From Lachnoclostridium sp. (GTDB lineage Bacteria; Bacteroidota; Bacteroidia; Bacteroidales; Muribaculaceae), in NCBI GenBank assembly GCA_023667185.1, contig JAMPAP010000001.1, positions 606,356-665,232 of the forward strand: a stretch of 58,877 nt of DNA, read 5' to 3'. This document shows positions 7,808 to 15,400 of the stretch, piece by piece. Both the position numbers and the translations under genes were made by a program. The notes beneath the pieces are model-generated. The model worked only from the letters and a program-made list of their open reading frames with translations, searched no databases and was not told where the DNA came from. How positions within the stretch are numbered: the stretch's first letter is position 1; the number at the start of each line of letters is the position of its first letter.

Positions 7808-8529
7808 TCGAAGAAATTAACGAATTTGACCAGTGCCGCCCGCTGCGCATCGCTGACCTTGACAGCGATGACAAGCCCCGCGAGAAGGCTCTCAGTATGG
7901 GCATACGTTCGCTGACCAACGCCGAGCTGATGGCTATAATCCTCGGCGGCGGCATCCAGGGTATGTCGGTGATCGACCTTGCCCGCCTGATACTTCACCG
8001 CAACGGTAACTCGCTGACTGCCGTGGCAAAGATGTCGCTGGCCGAGATGTCGGCCAAGTTCAAGGGGGTGGGTCCGGCCAAGGCCGTGTCGCTTGCCGCC
8101 GCCTTTGAGCTCGGCGCCCGCTATCGCGATGAGATGGCGCGCCCCGAAGGGATGACCATCCGCGGAGCCGAGGATGTCTACAAACTTATGCGTTCGCAGC
8201 TCGAAGTGATTGACCATGAAGAGTTTTGGATACTGCTCCTCTCGCGCAGCAACCAGGTGAAATTCAAGATATGCATCTCGCAGGGAGGCACGGCGGCCAC
8301 GGTGGTCGATATCAAGATGCTCCTCAAGCGTGCCCTCGACGGGCTGGCTGACTCGATAATCCTCGTGCATAATCATCCGTCGGGAAATCTGAGGCCATCA
8401 GTTGAGGATGAGCGACTTACGCGCCGCATCAAGGATGGAGCGGCGATGCTTGACATCCGCGTGCTTGACCATGTGATAATAGGTCAGGGAGGGTATTATT
8501 CATTCCGTGATAATTCTAATGTACTATGA
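7804..8529 (+). CDS. radC: RadC family JAB-domain protein
   Basis: 241 residues, usual size. A UPF0758-type N-terminus with a helix-hairpin-helix-like stretch (FKGVGPAKAVSLAAAFELG) is followed by the MPN/JAB metalloprotease-like domain with VHNHPSGNLRPSVEDE (about 188-203), the HxHPSG..PS..D zinc signature. Despite the name, a role in DNA repair is not established for this family. It overlaps both neighbours by ATGA. Confidence 0.92.
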   Translation: MIEEINEFDQCRPLRIADLDSDDKPREKALSMGIRSLTNAELMAIILGGGIQGMSVIDLARLILHRNGNSLTAVAKMSLAEMSAKFKGVGPAKAVSLAAAFELGARYRDEMARPEGMTIRGAEDVYKLMRSQLEVIDHEEFWILLLSRSNQVKFKICISQGGTAATVVDIKMLLKRALDGLADSIILVHNHPSGNLRPSVEDERLTRRIKDGAAMLDIRVLDHVIIGQGGYYSFRDNSNVL

Positions 8530-9278
8530 TAATCAAGAAATTATTCACCGTGCTGCTGGCCTCGGCGGCAGCATTCGGAGCCACGGCCGAGGGGCTGATT
8601 GACACCGGCAAGGCTGACGAGTTTATCGACATCTCCGGCCAAATATTGTTTGGAGGAAGCTATGTGACAAACGATTACACCAAATGCTTCGGCCAGATTT
8701 CCGACCTTAACACCTCGATGCGTCCGGCCTGGGGCGTGGGCGCCGTGGTGAAGTTTAACTTCAACAACTTCGTGTCGCTCGGCACGGGGCTGAATGTGAC
8801 GTTCAACTCCTCGCGCATGGACCTTGCCGTGACCGGCCGCGAGGGCGCCACGAGCATCTCTAACGTGTTTCTACGCAACTCGTTCCGCTATATCGACATG
8901 CCCGTATTCGTGTCGTTCGGGTTCAATATCGCATCCAAGGTAAGATGGAATGTCGATGCCGGCGCATTCTATTACTACGGCATCGGAGGCAGCCAGAAGG
9001 CTACGGTTTATGACGCCCGTGTCAACGAGTTAGGGCAGCTCATTACCAATATTACCAACATCAAGACCCACTATTTCAACGACGATAACGCTTTCATCAA
9101 CTCCTATCGCAAGACCGATTTCGGCATCCACCTCGGCACGGGTCTTACCTTCTCGCGCCTCATCTCCGTAGGGATCATGGCGCATTTCGGCCTTAAAAAT
9201 GTGGCGAATACCAACGGACTTATTCATCCGTCGTGTCATAACCTGAATTTCTTTGCCACGATGGGCTATCATTTTTGA
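8526..9278 (+). CDS. PorT-like outer-membrane beta-barrel protein
   Basis: 250 residues. It begins with a signal peptide (MIIKKLFTVLLASAAAFGATAEG, cleavage near residue 21). Alternating amphipathic strands follow, such as FVSLGTGLNVTFNS, YIDMPVFVSFGFN and FGIHLGTGLTFSRLISVGI, and it ends in an aromatic residue (TMGYHF), as barrel proteins do. It is the last gene of the helicase-led chain, with its start overlapping radC by ATGA. Its specific role is unknown. Confidence 0.8.
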   Translation: MIIKKLFTVLLASAAAFGATAEGLIDTGKADEFIDISGQILFGGSYVTNDYTKCFGQISDLNTSMRPAWGVGAVVKFNFNNFVSLGTGLNVTFNSSRMDLAVTGREGATSISNVFLRNSFRYIDMPVFVSFGFNIASKVRWNVDAGAFYYYGIGGSQKATVYDARVNELGQLITNITNIKTHYFNDDNAFINSYRKTDFGIHLGTGLTFSRLISVGIMAHFGLKNVANTNGLIHPSCHNLNFFATMGYHF

Positions 9279-9288
9279 AAAATTATCA

Positions 9289-9296
9289 TATCTTTG
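9289..9296 (+). promoter_or_regulatory. -7 box TATCTTTG for the DUF389-led operon
   Basis: An exact TAnnTTTG 18 bases upstream of the ATG at 9315. The predicted leader is about 12 bases. A TTG inside this box is in frame with the gene but is part of the promoter, so it was rejected as the start. Confidence 0.6.
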
Positions 9297-9314
9297 CGAG
9301 AAATTGACTGGTCT

Positions 9315-10715
9315 ATGGAAAATTTTTTCACCAAAGTAAAAAACGGGTTCGTAAGATACTTCTCGCTGTCAGGCTATCTCATATCGCAGGATGAGGCCGA
9401 GCAGACCATACGCGACGGTGTGTCGTTTCGCGGCACCAACATCGTGATTCTGATAATCGCCATCTTCATCGCCTCGCTCGGTCTTAACACCAACTCTACG
9501 GCCGTGATCATCGGCGCGATGCTTATATCACCGCTGATGGGGCCTATCATCGGTATCGGCCTCGGCATAGGCATCGAGGACTTCGACCTGCTGAAGCGGA
9601 GCTTCCGTAATCTGGTGATGGCGGCCGGATTTTCAGTGATTGCCTCTACGATCTACTTCATAATCTCACCCGTCAGCGAGGGTCACAGCGAGCTGCTTGC
9701 GCGCACGTCACCGACGATTTACGATGTGCTGATAGGCTTCTTCGGCGGCGCGGCGGGCATCATCGCCATCGGTAGCCGCTCGAAGGGCAACGTGATCCCG
9801 GGCGTGGCCATAGCCACGGCTCTCATGCCGCCGCTCTGCACGGCCGGATATGGTATAGCCACGCTGCAGATCAATTATTTCCTCGGAGCGTTTTATCTTT
9901 TCCTGATCAACTCGGTATACATCGCTCTGTCGACCTTCATCGGGGTAAAACTGATGCGCTACAAGAAGAAGGAGCAGAGCAATGAGGAGCGCGCCCGCAA
10001 GGTGCGCCGGCTGGTCTACACCGTGGCTATACTTGCGCTGATCCCGAGCGTGTTTCTCACTTACCGAATGCTGAGCCAGATGCGTTTCCAGATGAATGTC
10101 AACCGGTTTATCACCGAGCAGTTCCGCTTCCCGTCGACCACGGTGCTCTCTGACAACGCTGTGGATATCCGCGGCGAGCGCACCCTGAGCATCACTCTCA
10201 TAGGCACGCCGCTCGACCAGGATTCGCTGCAGGCGGCGATGGTGAAGCAGCTCCCGGCTTACGGCCTTCAGGATGTCAAACTGACTATCATCCAGGGTAA
10301 TGCTTCGACTATAGCGAAGAATGCTGACTTCAACTCATCGTCGGTGCGCGACATCTATCAGCTTGCCCAGACCTCCATTGCCGAGCGTCAGGCTACCATC
10401 GACTCGCTCCGCACGATAATAAATACGATAAATATCAACGACTCGGTGGCCGGTCAGCTTATTCCGGAGCTGAAGGTTATCTTCCCGCTGATCAGCGATA
10501 TTGCTATCTCAAGGGCTGTGTTTGGCCACGTCTCTACCGCGCGTCTTGACACCGTCAACGTTGCCTTGGTGAAGTATTCACAGACACCCACCCAGGCCAA
10601 GCGCCAGGAGCTGCAGCGGTATCTTGAGGCACGCCTGAGCATGAAGCAGATCTCTATCGTGGATGTCGGGTCGGCCATATCGTTCACTTCTAAAACCGCT
10701 GAGAAAGAGAAATGA
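9315..10715 (+). CDS. DUF389 family membrane protein
   Basis: 466 residues from the ATG at 9315. The N-terminal half has about five to six hydrophobic helices with the DUF389 pattern GTNIVILIIAIFIASLGLN, TAVIIGAMLISPLMGPIIG and PGVAIATALMPPLCTAGYG. After a last helix (YTVAILALIPSVFLTYRML, about residue 240) there is a soluble domain of about 215 residues with QDSLQAAMVKQLPAYGL repeats of alpha/beta character. Its function is unknown. It leads a six-gene chain with ATGA overlaps, beginning at a TATCTTTG box. Confidence 0.88.
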   Translation: MENFFTKVKNGFVRYFSLSGYLISQDEAEQTIRDGVSFRGTNIVILIIAIFIASLGLNTNSTAVIIGAMLISPLMGPIIGIGLGIGIEDFDLLKRSFRNLVMAAGFSVIASTIYFIISPVSEGHSELLARTSPTIYDVLIGFFGGAAGIIAIGSRSKGNVIPGVAIATALMPPLCTAGYGIATLQINYFLGAFYLFLINSVYIALSTFIGVKLMRYKKKEQSNEERARKVRRLVYTVAILALIPSVFLTYRMLSQMRFQMNVNRFITEQFRFPSTTVLSDNAVDIRGERTLSITLIGTPLDQDSLQAAMVKQLPAYGLQDVKLTIIQGNASTIAKNADFNSSSVRDIYQLAQTSIAERQATIDSLRTIINTININDSVAGQLIPELKVIFPLISDIAISRAVFGHVSTARLDTVNVALVKYSQTPTQAKRQELQRYLEARLSMKQISIVDVGSAISFTSKTAEKEK

Positions 10716-12013
10716 GCACTAACCCTACAGCCGCTGTGATGTCACTGCCCGCCGTTCTGAGGGGCAAGAAGATACTGCTGGTCAACCATAGCGACACGCT
10801 CGGCGGGGCGTCGGTGGTCACATTCCGCCTGATGAGGGCTATGCTGGCCACAGGGCTTGACGTTAAGTTGCTGGTATTCACCAAGACGGGCGACGATCCG
10901 CTGGTCGATAAGATTGGCACCCGCTTTCTACGTGGTCTGCATTTCGGGATGGAGCGGATTGACATATTGATGCGCAATGATTACAATTACGGCGATCTAT
11001 ATAAGGTGTCGACGGGGCGCTATGCTTACGGGATATCCTCTCACAAGTGGGTGCGCGAGGCCGACATCATCTGTCTCAACTGGATAAATCAGGGGATGAT
11101 GGGGGTTGACGAGCTGCTGAAGCTTCACAAGGCCGGAAAGAAGATCGTCTGGACCATGCACGATATGTGGTGCATGACCGGCATCTGCCATCACTCTTAC
11201 GAGTGTCGCAACTATGAGAAGCAGTGCGGCCTCTGCCCGTTCCTCGGGCCGAAAGCTGCGTCTGATGATATTTCCCATAAGATATGGGCGAAGAAAATGA
11301 ATGTGTATCAGCAAGTTCCGGTGAAGTTCGTCGCTGTGTCCCACTGGCTTGAAGAGTGCGGCCGGCGTAGCTCGCTGCTCTCCAAGGCTGACCTGCGGGT
11401 GATACCCAATCTCTTCCCTATCAACGAGTTTACCGTCCGTCCGTCGGGCCGATGGGCGGCATTTGATATTTACCGCAAGCCCAACGTGATATGTTTCGGC
11501 GCGGCGCGTCTCGACGATCCCATCAAGGGTCTTCCTTACGCCATTGACGCTCTGAATTACATTTTTGACAACTATCCGGAGGTGGCCAACGACAGCGTTG
11601 CATTCTTCTTCGGCAATGTGAAAAATCCCGAAGTGTTTGACCAACTGCGCTTTTCTCACGTTAATCTCGGGCGGCTCAACGATATGCACCTGATACGTCA
11701 TCTCTATGCGGCCTCGAAGGTGGTGCTCTCCACGAGCCTCTACGAGACGCTGCCCGGGACGCTGATCGAGGGGCAGGCCTGCGGGGCTGTTCCGGTGACA
11801 TTCGGACGGGGCGGTCAGGCTGACATCGTGGAACATAAAGTCAATGGCTATATAGCTGACTATCTTAGCTCAACGTCGATAGCCGAGGGCATAATGTGGG
11901 CGCTGAGGGCCGATATTTCACGCGACTTCCTGCATGAGGAGGTGCGTCGCCATTTTGATGCTGAAACTATTGTAGGAGAGTATATTAGAATGTTTGAAGA
12001 ATTTTACGTATGA
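10712..12013 (+). CDS. GT4-type glycosyltransferase
   Basis: 433 residues. The GT-B fold is indicated by the N-terminal LLVNHSDTLGGASVVTFRL and by the C-terminal nucleotide-sugar site SLYETLPGTLIEGQACGAVPVTFGRGGQADIV. A Cys-rich stretch (MTGICHHSYECRNYEKQCGLCP, about 152-173) is characteristic of a Bacteroidales subgroup of GT4 enzymes. Together with the following epimerase it suggests a surface-polysaccharide or glycoprotein-glycan role. ATGA overlaps at both ends. Confidence 0.88.
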   Translation: MSTNPTAAVMSLPAVLRGKKILLVNHSDTLGGASVVTFRLMRAMLATGLDVKLLVFTKTGDDPLVDKIGTRFLRGLHFGMERIDILMRNDYNYGDLYKVSTGRYAYGISSHKWVREADIICLNWINQGMMGVDELLKLHKAGKKIVWTMHDMWCMTGICHHSYECRNYEKQCGLCPFLGPKAASDDISHKIWAKKMNVYQQVPVKFVAVSHWLEECGRRSSLLSKADLRVIPNLFPINEFTVRPSGRWAAFDIYRKPNVICFGAARLDDPIKGLPYAIDALNYIFDNYPEVANDSVAFFFGNVKNPEVFDQLRFSHVNLGRLNDMHLIRHLYAASKVVLSTSLYETLPGTLIEGQACGAVPVTFGRGGQADIVEHKVNGYIADYLSSTSIAEGIMWALRADISRDFLHEEVRRHFDAETIVGEYIRMFEEFYV

Positions 12014-13062
12014 AAAAGGTACTCATCATAGGAGCCGGTGGATTCATCGGCGGATTTATCGCCCGCGAGAGTCTCAGCCGGGGCTACGAGACATGGTGCG
12101 GGGTGCGCGAGTCTACTTCGAGGCGATACCTTTCTGACCCTGAGCTGAAGTTTCTCGTGCTTGATTATGAGAATATTGACTCCATGGCCAAGACGCTCTC
12201 CGAGGCGCTGCCCGAGGGTGTGGCCTGGGATTATATCATATACAACCTTGGCGCTACGAAATGTGTCAACTTCCTGGATTTCAACCGTATAAACTATTGC
12301 TATCTGCGTGACTTCGTAGCGGCGCTGAAGCAGAGCGGCAAGATGCCTAAGAAGTTTGTGTATATGTCGTCGCTCTCGGCTCTCGGTCCGGGTGATGAGA
12401 AGGATTATACTCCTCTGACTGATAAGAAGATACCTACACCAAACACCCGCTATGGCGTATCAAAAGTCAAGGCTGAGACTGAGCTGATGTGCCAGCCGGC
12501 CGACGGACTGCCCTGGGTAATACTCCGTCCGACAGGGGTTTACGGTCCTCACGAGGAAGACTATCTGATGATGATCAAGATGATAGACTCCCACTGGGAC
12601 TTCGGCGTGGGATACCGTCGCCAGATGTTGACATTTATATATGTGGAGGATCTGGTACGCGCCATCTTTGACGCGGCCGAGCGAGCCCCGGTTCATGGAA
12701 AATATATTCTCTCGGAGCCGCAGGCTTATACCCAGAAGGAGTTTCGCAAGATAGTCTGCCGCCATCTCGGGCGCAAGTTTGCCATCCCGGTGAGGTTGCC
12801 CCTCTGGGCGGTGAAGTTGGCCTCCATCGTCAGCGAGAAGTATGGCGTGGCCAAGATGAAGCCCGTCACGCTGAATACTGACAAGTTTAACATCATGAAG
12901 CAGCGCAACTGGTCATGCGACATCACTCCGGCCGTCAACGACTGGGGATTCGCGCCACGCGTCAGCCTCGACGAGGGGATTCGCCTCACCGTGGAAGCCT
13001 ACCGCAAGGCACAGGAGCAGGAGAAAGCTGAAAAGAAAGCTCAGAAGGAGGCACGAAGATGA
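12010..13062 (+). CDS. NAD(P)-dependent epimerase/dehydratase (extended SDR)
   Basis: 350 residues. The dinucleotide-binding motif is GAGGFIGG (about 8-15). The catalytic S..YxxxK is seen as YMSSLSALG and TRYGVSKVKAE (Tyr near 148). VILRPTGVYGP is the substrate-side motif. The C-terminus is a charged Lys/Glu/Ala tail (AEKKAQKEARR). It is likely a nucleotide-sugar or sterol-like SDR; the exact substrate is not predictable. It sits between the GT4 and a small membrane protein, both joined by ATGA. Confidence 0.87.
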   Translation: MKKVLIIGAGGFIGGFIARESLSRGYETWCGVRESTSRRYLSDPELKFLVLDYENIDSMAKTLSEALPEGVAWDYIIYNLGATKCVNFLDFNRINYCYLRDFVAALKQSGKMPKKFVYMSSLSALGPGDEKDYTPLTDKKIPTPNTRYGVSKVKAETELMCQPADGLPWVILRPTGVYGPHEEDYLMMIKMIDSHWDFGVGYRRQMLTFIYVEDLVRAIFDAAERAPVHGKYILSEPQAYTQKEFRKIVCRHLGRKFAIPVRLPLWAVKLASIVSEKYGVAKMKPVTLNTDKFNIMKQRNWSCDITPAVNDWGFAPRVSLDEGIRLTVEAYRKAQEQEKAEKKAQKEARR

Positions 13063-13337
13063 CACCGCCGCGCAACATCGTTCCGGCGTGGATGAAAGTG
13101 CTCATTATCATCCTGATACTGCCGGTATTCATGCTGCCGTCGCTGCTGTCGGCCGTGCCCGCTGACGACGATGCTGTCCGCACTATCGTATGGTGCTATC
13201 CGTTTTATGTGCTCCTCTCGGGATGGCTTGCCTATATATGTTATTCACAGCGTCAGGTCATGACGTGGATACTCTTAGCCCTAATGGTTATGAGCCACGC
13301 CGCGATATGGATGCTCGTCACCACACCTCTGTCATGA
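13059..13337 (+). CDS. Small membrane protein, unknown
   Basis: 92 residues with three hydrophobic segments: KVLIIILILPVFMLPSLL (about 13-30), a second near 44-62 (YPFYVLLSGWLAYICY) and WILLALMVMSHAAIWMLV (about 70-87). No family is recognised. The ATGA overlaps with the epimerase before it and aroQ after it argue that it is a genuine translated gene. Confidence 0.72.
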   Translation: MTPPRNIVPAWMKVLIIILILPVFMLPSLLSAVPADDDAVRTIVWCYPFYVLLSGWLAYICYSQRQVMTWILLALMVMSHAAIWMLVTTPLS

Positions 13338-13747
13338 AAAAAATCCTGATTATCAACGGCCCGAATCTCAACTTGTTAGGCACGCGCCAGCCGGAGATTT
13401 ACGGCGATACTGACTTCGGCACATTCCTTGACTCGCTCCGCTTTGACTTCGCCGGCGAAGCCGAGATAACTTACTGCCAGTCAAACCATGAAGGCATAAT
13501 CATCGACGCCATCCAGCAGTTTGACGGCGATGGAATAGTGCTCAACGCCGCCGCCTATACCCACACCTCGCTTGCTATCGCCGATGCCATAGCCGCGGTG
13601 AAAACCCCTGTGGTAGAGGTGCATATCTCCAATATCTTCGCCCGCGAGGAGATACGCCGCCGCTCGCTGATAGCCCCGGTGAGCCGCGGCTCAATCAGCG
13701 GATTCGGGTTGAAATCATATAAGCTTGCCATCCTCTCGCTGCTATGA
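13334..13747 (+). CDS. aroQ: Type II 3-dehydroquinate dehydratase
   Basis: 137 residues, close to the family norm. ILIINGPNLNLLGTRQPEIYG carries the lid Arg and catalytic Tyr; NHEGIIIDAI, LNAAAYTHTSLAI and EVHISN (catalytic His) follow. It makes 3-dehydroshikimate in the shikimate pathway. The ATG at 13334 was preferred to upstream in-frame codons because it begins MKKILIINGPNLN and overlaps the previous stop as ATGA. It overlaps the O-methyltransferase the same way. Confidence 0.95.
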   Translation: MKKILIINGPNLNLLGTRQPEIYGDTDFGTFLDSLRFDFAGEAEITYCQSNHEGIIIDAIQQFDGDGIVLNAAAYTHTSLAIADAIAAVKTPVVEVHISNIFAREEIRRRSLIAPVSRGSISGFGLKSYKLAILSLL

Positions 13748-14379
13748 CACAGGATATTGACCAATACGTGCTCGACCATATCTCGCCCGAGCCGCCCCAT
13801 CTCCATGCCCTCTACCGCCACACCCATCTTCACCGTCTCTATCCGCGCATGTGCTCCGGACATCTGCAAGGGCGTGTGCTCAAGATGCTGACGGCCATGA
13901 TAGCCCCAAGGCGCGTGATAGAGTTGGGCACCTACACCGGCTATTCGGCTCTCTGTATCGCCGAAGCGCTCGGTCCTGACGGCCGCATCCACACCATCGA
14001 AGTCGATGATGAATTTGCCGACGATATCCGCACCACCTTCGCCACCTCCCCCGGCGGCGACAAAATCACTCTCCACATAGGCGACGCTCTGAGCATCATC
14101 CCTACACTCGACGAGACATGGGACATGGCCTATATCGATGCCAACAAGCGCGACTATATAGCATATCTTGAAGCGCTGCTGCCACACATGCGCCCCGGCG
14201 GCTTCATTATCGCTGACAACACCCTCTGGGACGGCAAGGTAGCCGACACCGTCACCAACCATGACGCTCAGACCCTCGCTCTCGACCGCTTCAACAGCTA
14301 TGTAGCCGCCTCCCCTGAGCTCGAGACCGTAATCCTTCCCCTTCGCGACGGCCTGACCCTCCTCCGAATAAAATCATGA
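13744..14379 (+). CDS. SAM-dependent O-methyltransferase (family 3, CCoAOMT-like)
   Basis: 211 residues. The SAM site is VIELGTYTGYSALCIAEAL, followed by IHTIEVDDEF, the metal/SAM Asp in WDMAYIDANKRDY and GGFIIADNTLWDGKV. Such bacterial enzymes methylate catechol-like hydroxyls; the physiological substrate is unknown. It is the last gene of the DUF389-led chain. Its last codons (K-S-stop) lie at the first unit of a 10-bp repeat array, as in the small gene ending at 221. Confidence 0.9.
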   Translation: MTQDIDQYVLDHISPEPPHLHALYRHTHLHRLYPRMCSGHLQGRVLKMLTAMIAPRRVIELGTYTGYSALCIAEALGPDGRIHTIEVDDEFADDIRTTFATSPGGDKITLHIGDALSIIPTLDETWDMAYIDANKRDYIAYLEALLPHMRPGGFIIADNTLWDGKVADTVTNHDAQTLALDRFNSYVAASPELETVILPLRDGLTLLRIKS

Positions 14380-14424
14380 TGCATCATGATGCAACATGAT
14401 GCAACATGACGCATCATGATAAAA
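14375..14424. repeat. Tandem array of five 10-bp units (CATGATGCAW type)
   Basis: CATG recurs exactly every 10 bases at 14375, 14385, 14395, 14405 and 14415, with units CATGATGCAT, CATGATGCAA (twice), CATGACGCAT and a decayed last unit. The methyltransferase TGA stop (14377-14379) is inside the first unit. It is the same repeat family as 142-231 in the same orientation relative to the upstream gene. Confidence 0.85.
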
Positions 14425-14473
14425 AAAAGAATGAGTAAAAGACAGAGCCGAAGCTCACGTCAATTACTCATTC
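14421..14473 (-). terminator. Intrinsic terminator of the tRNA-Asp gene
   Basis: On the minus strand GAATGAGTAA (14473-14464) pairs with TTACTCATTC (14438-14429). Inside is a nested GAGC-TTCG-GCTC tetraloop hairpin, and a run of eight T follows. It begins 15 bases after the tRNA end. Confidence 0.85.
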
Positions 14474-14487
14474 TCCTCTCTCCTCAG

Positions 14488-14561
14488 CGGTGCGGACGGG
14501 ACTCGAACCCGCGACCCCCTGCGTGACAGGCAGGTATTCTAACCAGCTGAACTACCGCACC
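14488..14561 (-). tRNA. tRNA-Asp (GTC)
   Basis: 74 bases on the minus strand. The acceptor stem GGTGCGG pairs with CCGCACC and the discriminator is G. The D arm contains AGTTCAGCTGGTTAGA, the anticodon loop is CTGTCAC with anticodon GTC (14527-14525), and the T arm has GGTTCGAGTCC. CCA is not encoded. A canonical promoter lies upstream and an intrinsic terminator downstream, so it is a single-gene unit. Confidence 0.96.
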
Positions 14562-14606
14562 TTTTTGCTTCTCTAAGCAGTACCGGTTGTTTCCGTTTTG
14601 CGAGTG

Positions 14607-14638
14607 CAAAGTTAAAGCCCATTTCGTAATTGTGCAAA
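14607..14638 (-). promoter_or_regulatory. -33/-7 promoter of tRNA-Asp
   Basis: On the minus strand TTTG (14638-14635), 20 bases, then TAACTTTG (14614-14607). This is the fullest match to the Bacteroidota -33/-7 consensus in the window. Confidence 0.8.
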
Positions 14639-14702
14639 TATTTTAAGGAAAAAATTCAAATTTTTGTATTTTTCCGACAAATAGGAGAGATTTTGGTCAC
14701 TT

Positions 14703-14738
14703 TAGTAGCTATTTTAGCTATTTTAGCTGCTATAGCTA
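14703..14738. repeat. Four 9-bp AT-rich units upstream of the PepSY-like gene
   Basis: The units are TAGTAGCTA, TTTTAGCTA, TTTTAGCTG and CTATAGCTA in exact register. They lie 40 bases upstream of the -7 box at 14778. Compare 2402-2428. Confidence 0.6.
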
Positions 14739-14777
14739 TTATATGATTGAGGGATTGGAGGGAGTGAACTTTTTTGC

Positions 14778-14785
14778 TATATTTG
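14778..14785 (+). promoter_or_regulatory. -7 box TATATTTG for the PepSY-like gene
   Basis: An exact TAnnTTTG, 26 bases upstream of the first candidate ATG at 14812. Confidence 0.6.
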
Positions 14786-14811
14786 TTGTTGAAAAAGGAT
14801 AACTAATATTT

Positions 14812-15312
14812 ATGACTATGAATCTGAAATTGAAATTAGGTATTGTGGCCGCTGCTGCCATGATGGGAGCATCGACAATGACGGCTCAGGTGTTTACTGA
14901 CTCTAACCCCGGCATCGTGATGGCCGGCAGCTATGATACGAGCAAGCTGCCCGAGAAGGCTCACAAGTTTTTGAAGAAGCATTTCCCCTCGGCAACGGTG
15001 GTGAAGTGCGAGCAGTATTATGCCAAGGGTAAAATCTCGGTAGAGCTAAACACCGGCGTGGATGTCGACTTCAACCTCAAGGGAGATGTTATGGAGGTGG
15101 ATGCACCTAACGGGACAGTGCTTTCCGAGGCGCTCGTAAAGGACGTGCTTCCCAAGGACTCGTATGACCGGCTCGTGAAGGATGGCTATGCCAGCCGCGT
15201 AGAGTCGATCGAGTTCAAGGGCAAACGAGCTATTGAGGTTGAGGTGGACAAGCCTGACCCTGACACTTACATTTTTGATATCTTCGGCCCGTTTATCATG
15301 CTCGAAGACTAA
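14812..15312 (+). CDS. Secreted PepSY-like protein
   Basis: 166 residues (164 if the ATG at 14818 is used). The N-terminal signal sequence KLGIVAAAAMMGASTMTAQ is followed by a PepSY-like (DUF2874-type) segment: LPEKAHKFLKKHFPSATVVKCEQYYAKGKISVELNTGVDVDFNLKG...EVDA. A second half-repeat is VKDGYASRVESIEFKGKRAIEVEVDKPD. It is likely periplasmic. Bacteroidales carry many such small proteins of unknown role. It has its own promoter; the next gene also has its own. Confidence 0.8.
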   Translation: MTMNLKLKLGIVAAAAMMGASTMTAQVFTDSNPGIVMAGSYDTSKLPEKAHKFLKKHFPSATVVKCEQYYAKGKISVELNTGVDVDFNLKGDVMEVDAPNGTVLSEALVKDVLPKDSYDRLVKDGYASRVESIEFKGKRAIEVEVDKPDPDTYIFDIFGPFIMLED

Positions 15313-15365
15313 AGTAATCACTAAAGTTTTTGCCACGAAAGTAATGTGGGATGGAAAAATTTGTT

Positions 15366-15373
15366 TATCTTTG
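15366..15373 (+). promoter_or_regulatory. -7 box TATCTTTG for the PD40-like gene
   Basis: An exact TAnnTTTG, 27 bases upstream of the ATG at 15401. Confidence 0.6.
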
Positions 15374-15400
15374 GTGACTTAAACCGAAAAGTTGACAGAG

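Noticed and set aside
9294-9314. TTG start adding seven residues to the DUF389 protein
   Set aside because: The TTG is part of the -7 box TATCTTTG, so it cannot be inside the transcript from that promoter.
13190-13333. AroQ extended upstream
   Set aside because: The added 48 residues are out-of-frame translation of the small membrane gene; MKKILIINGPNLN at 13334 is the family start.
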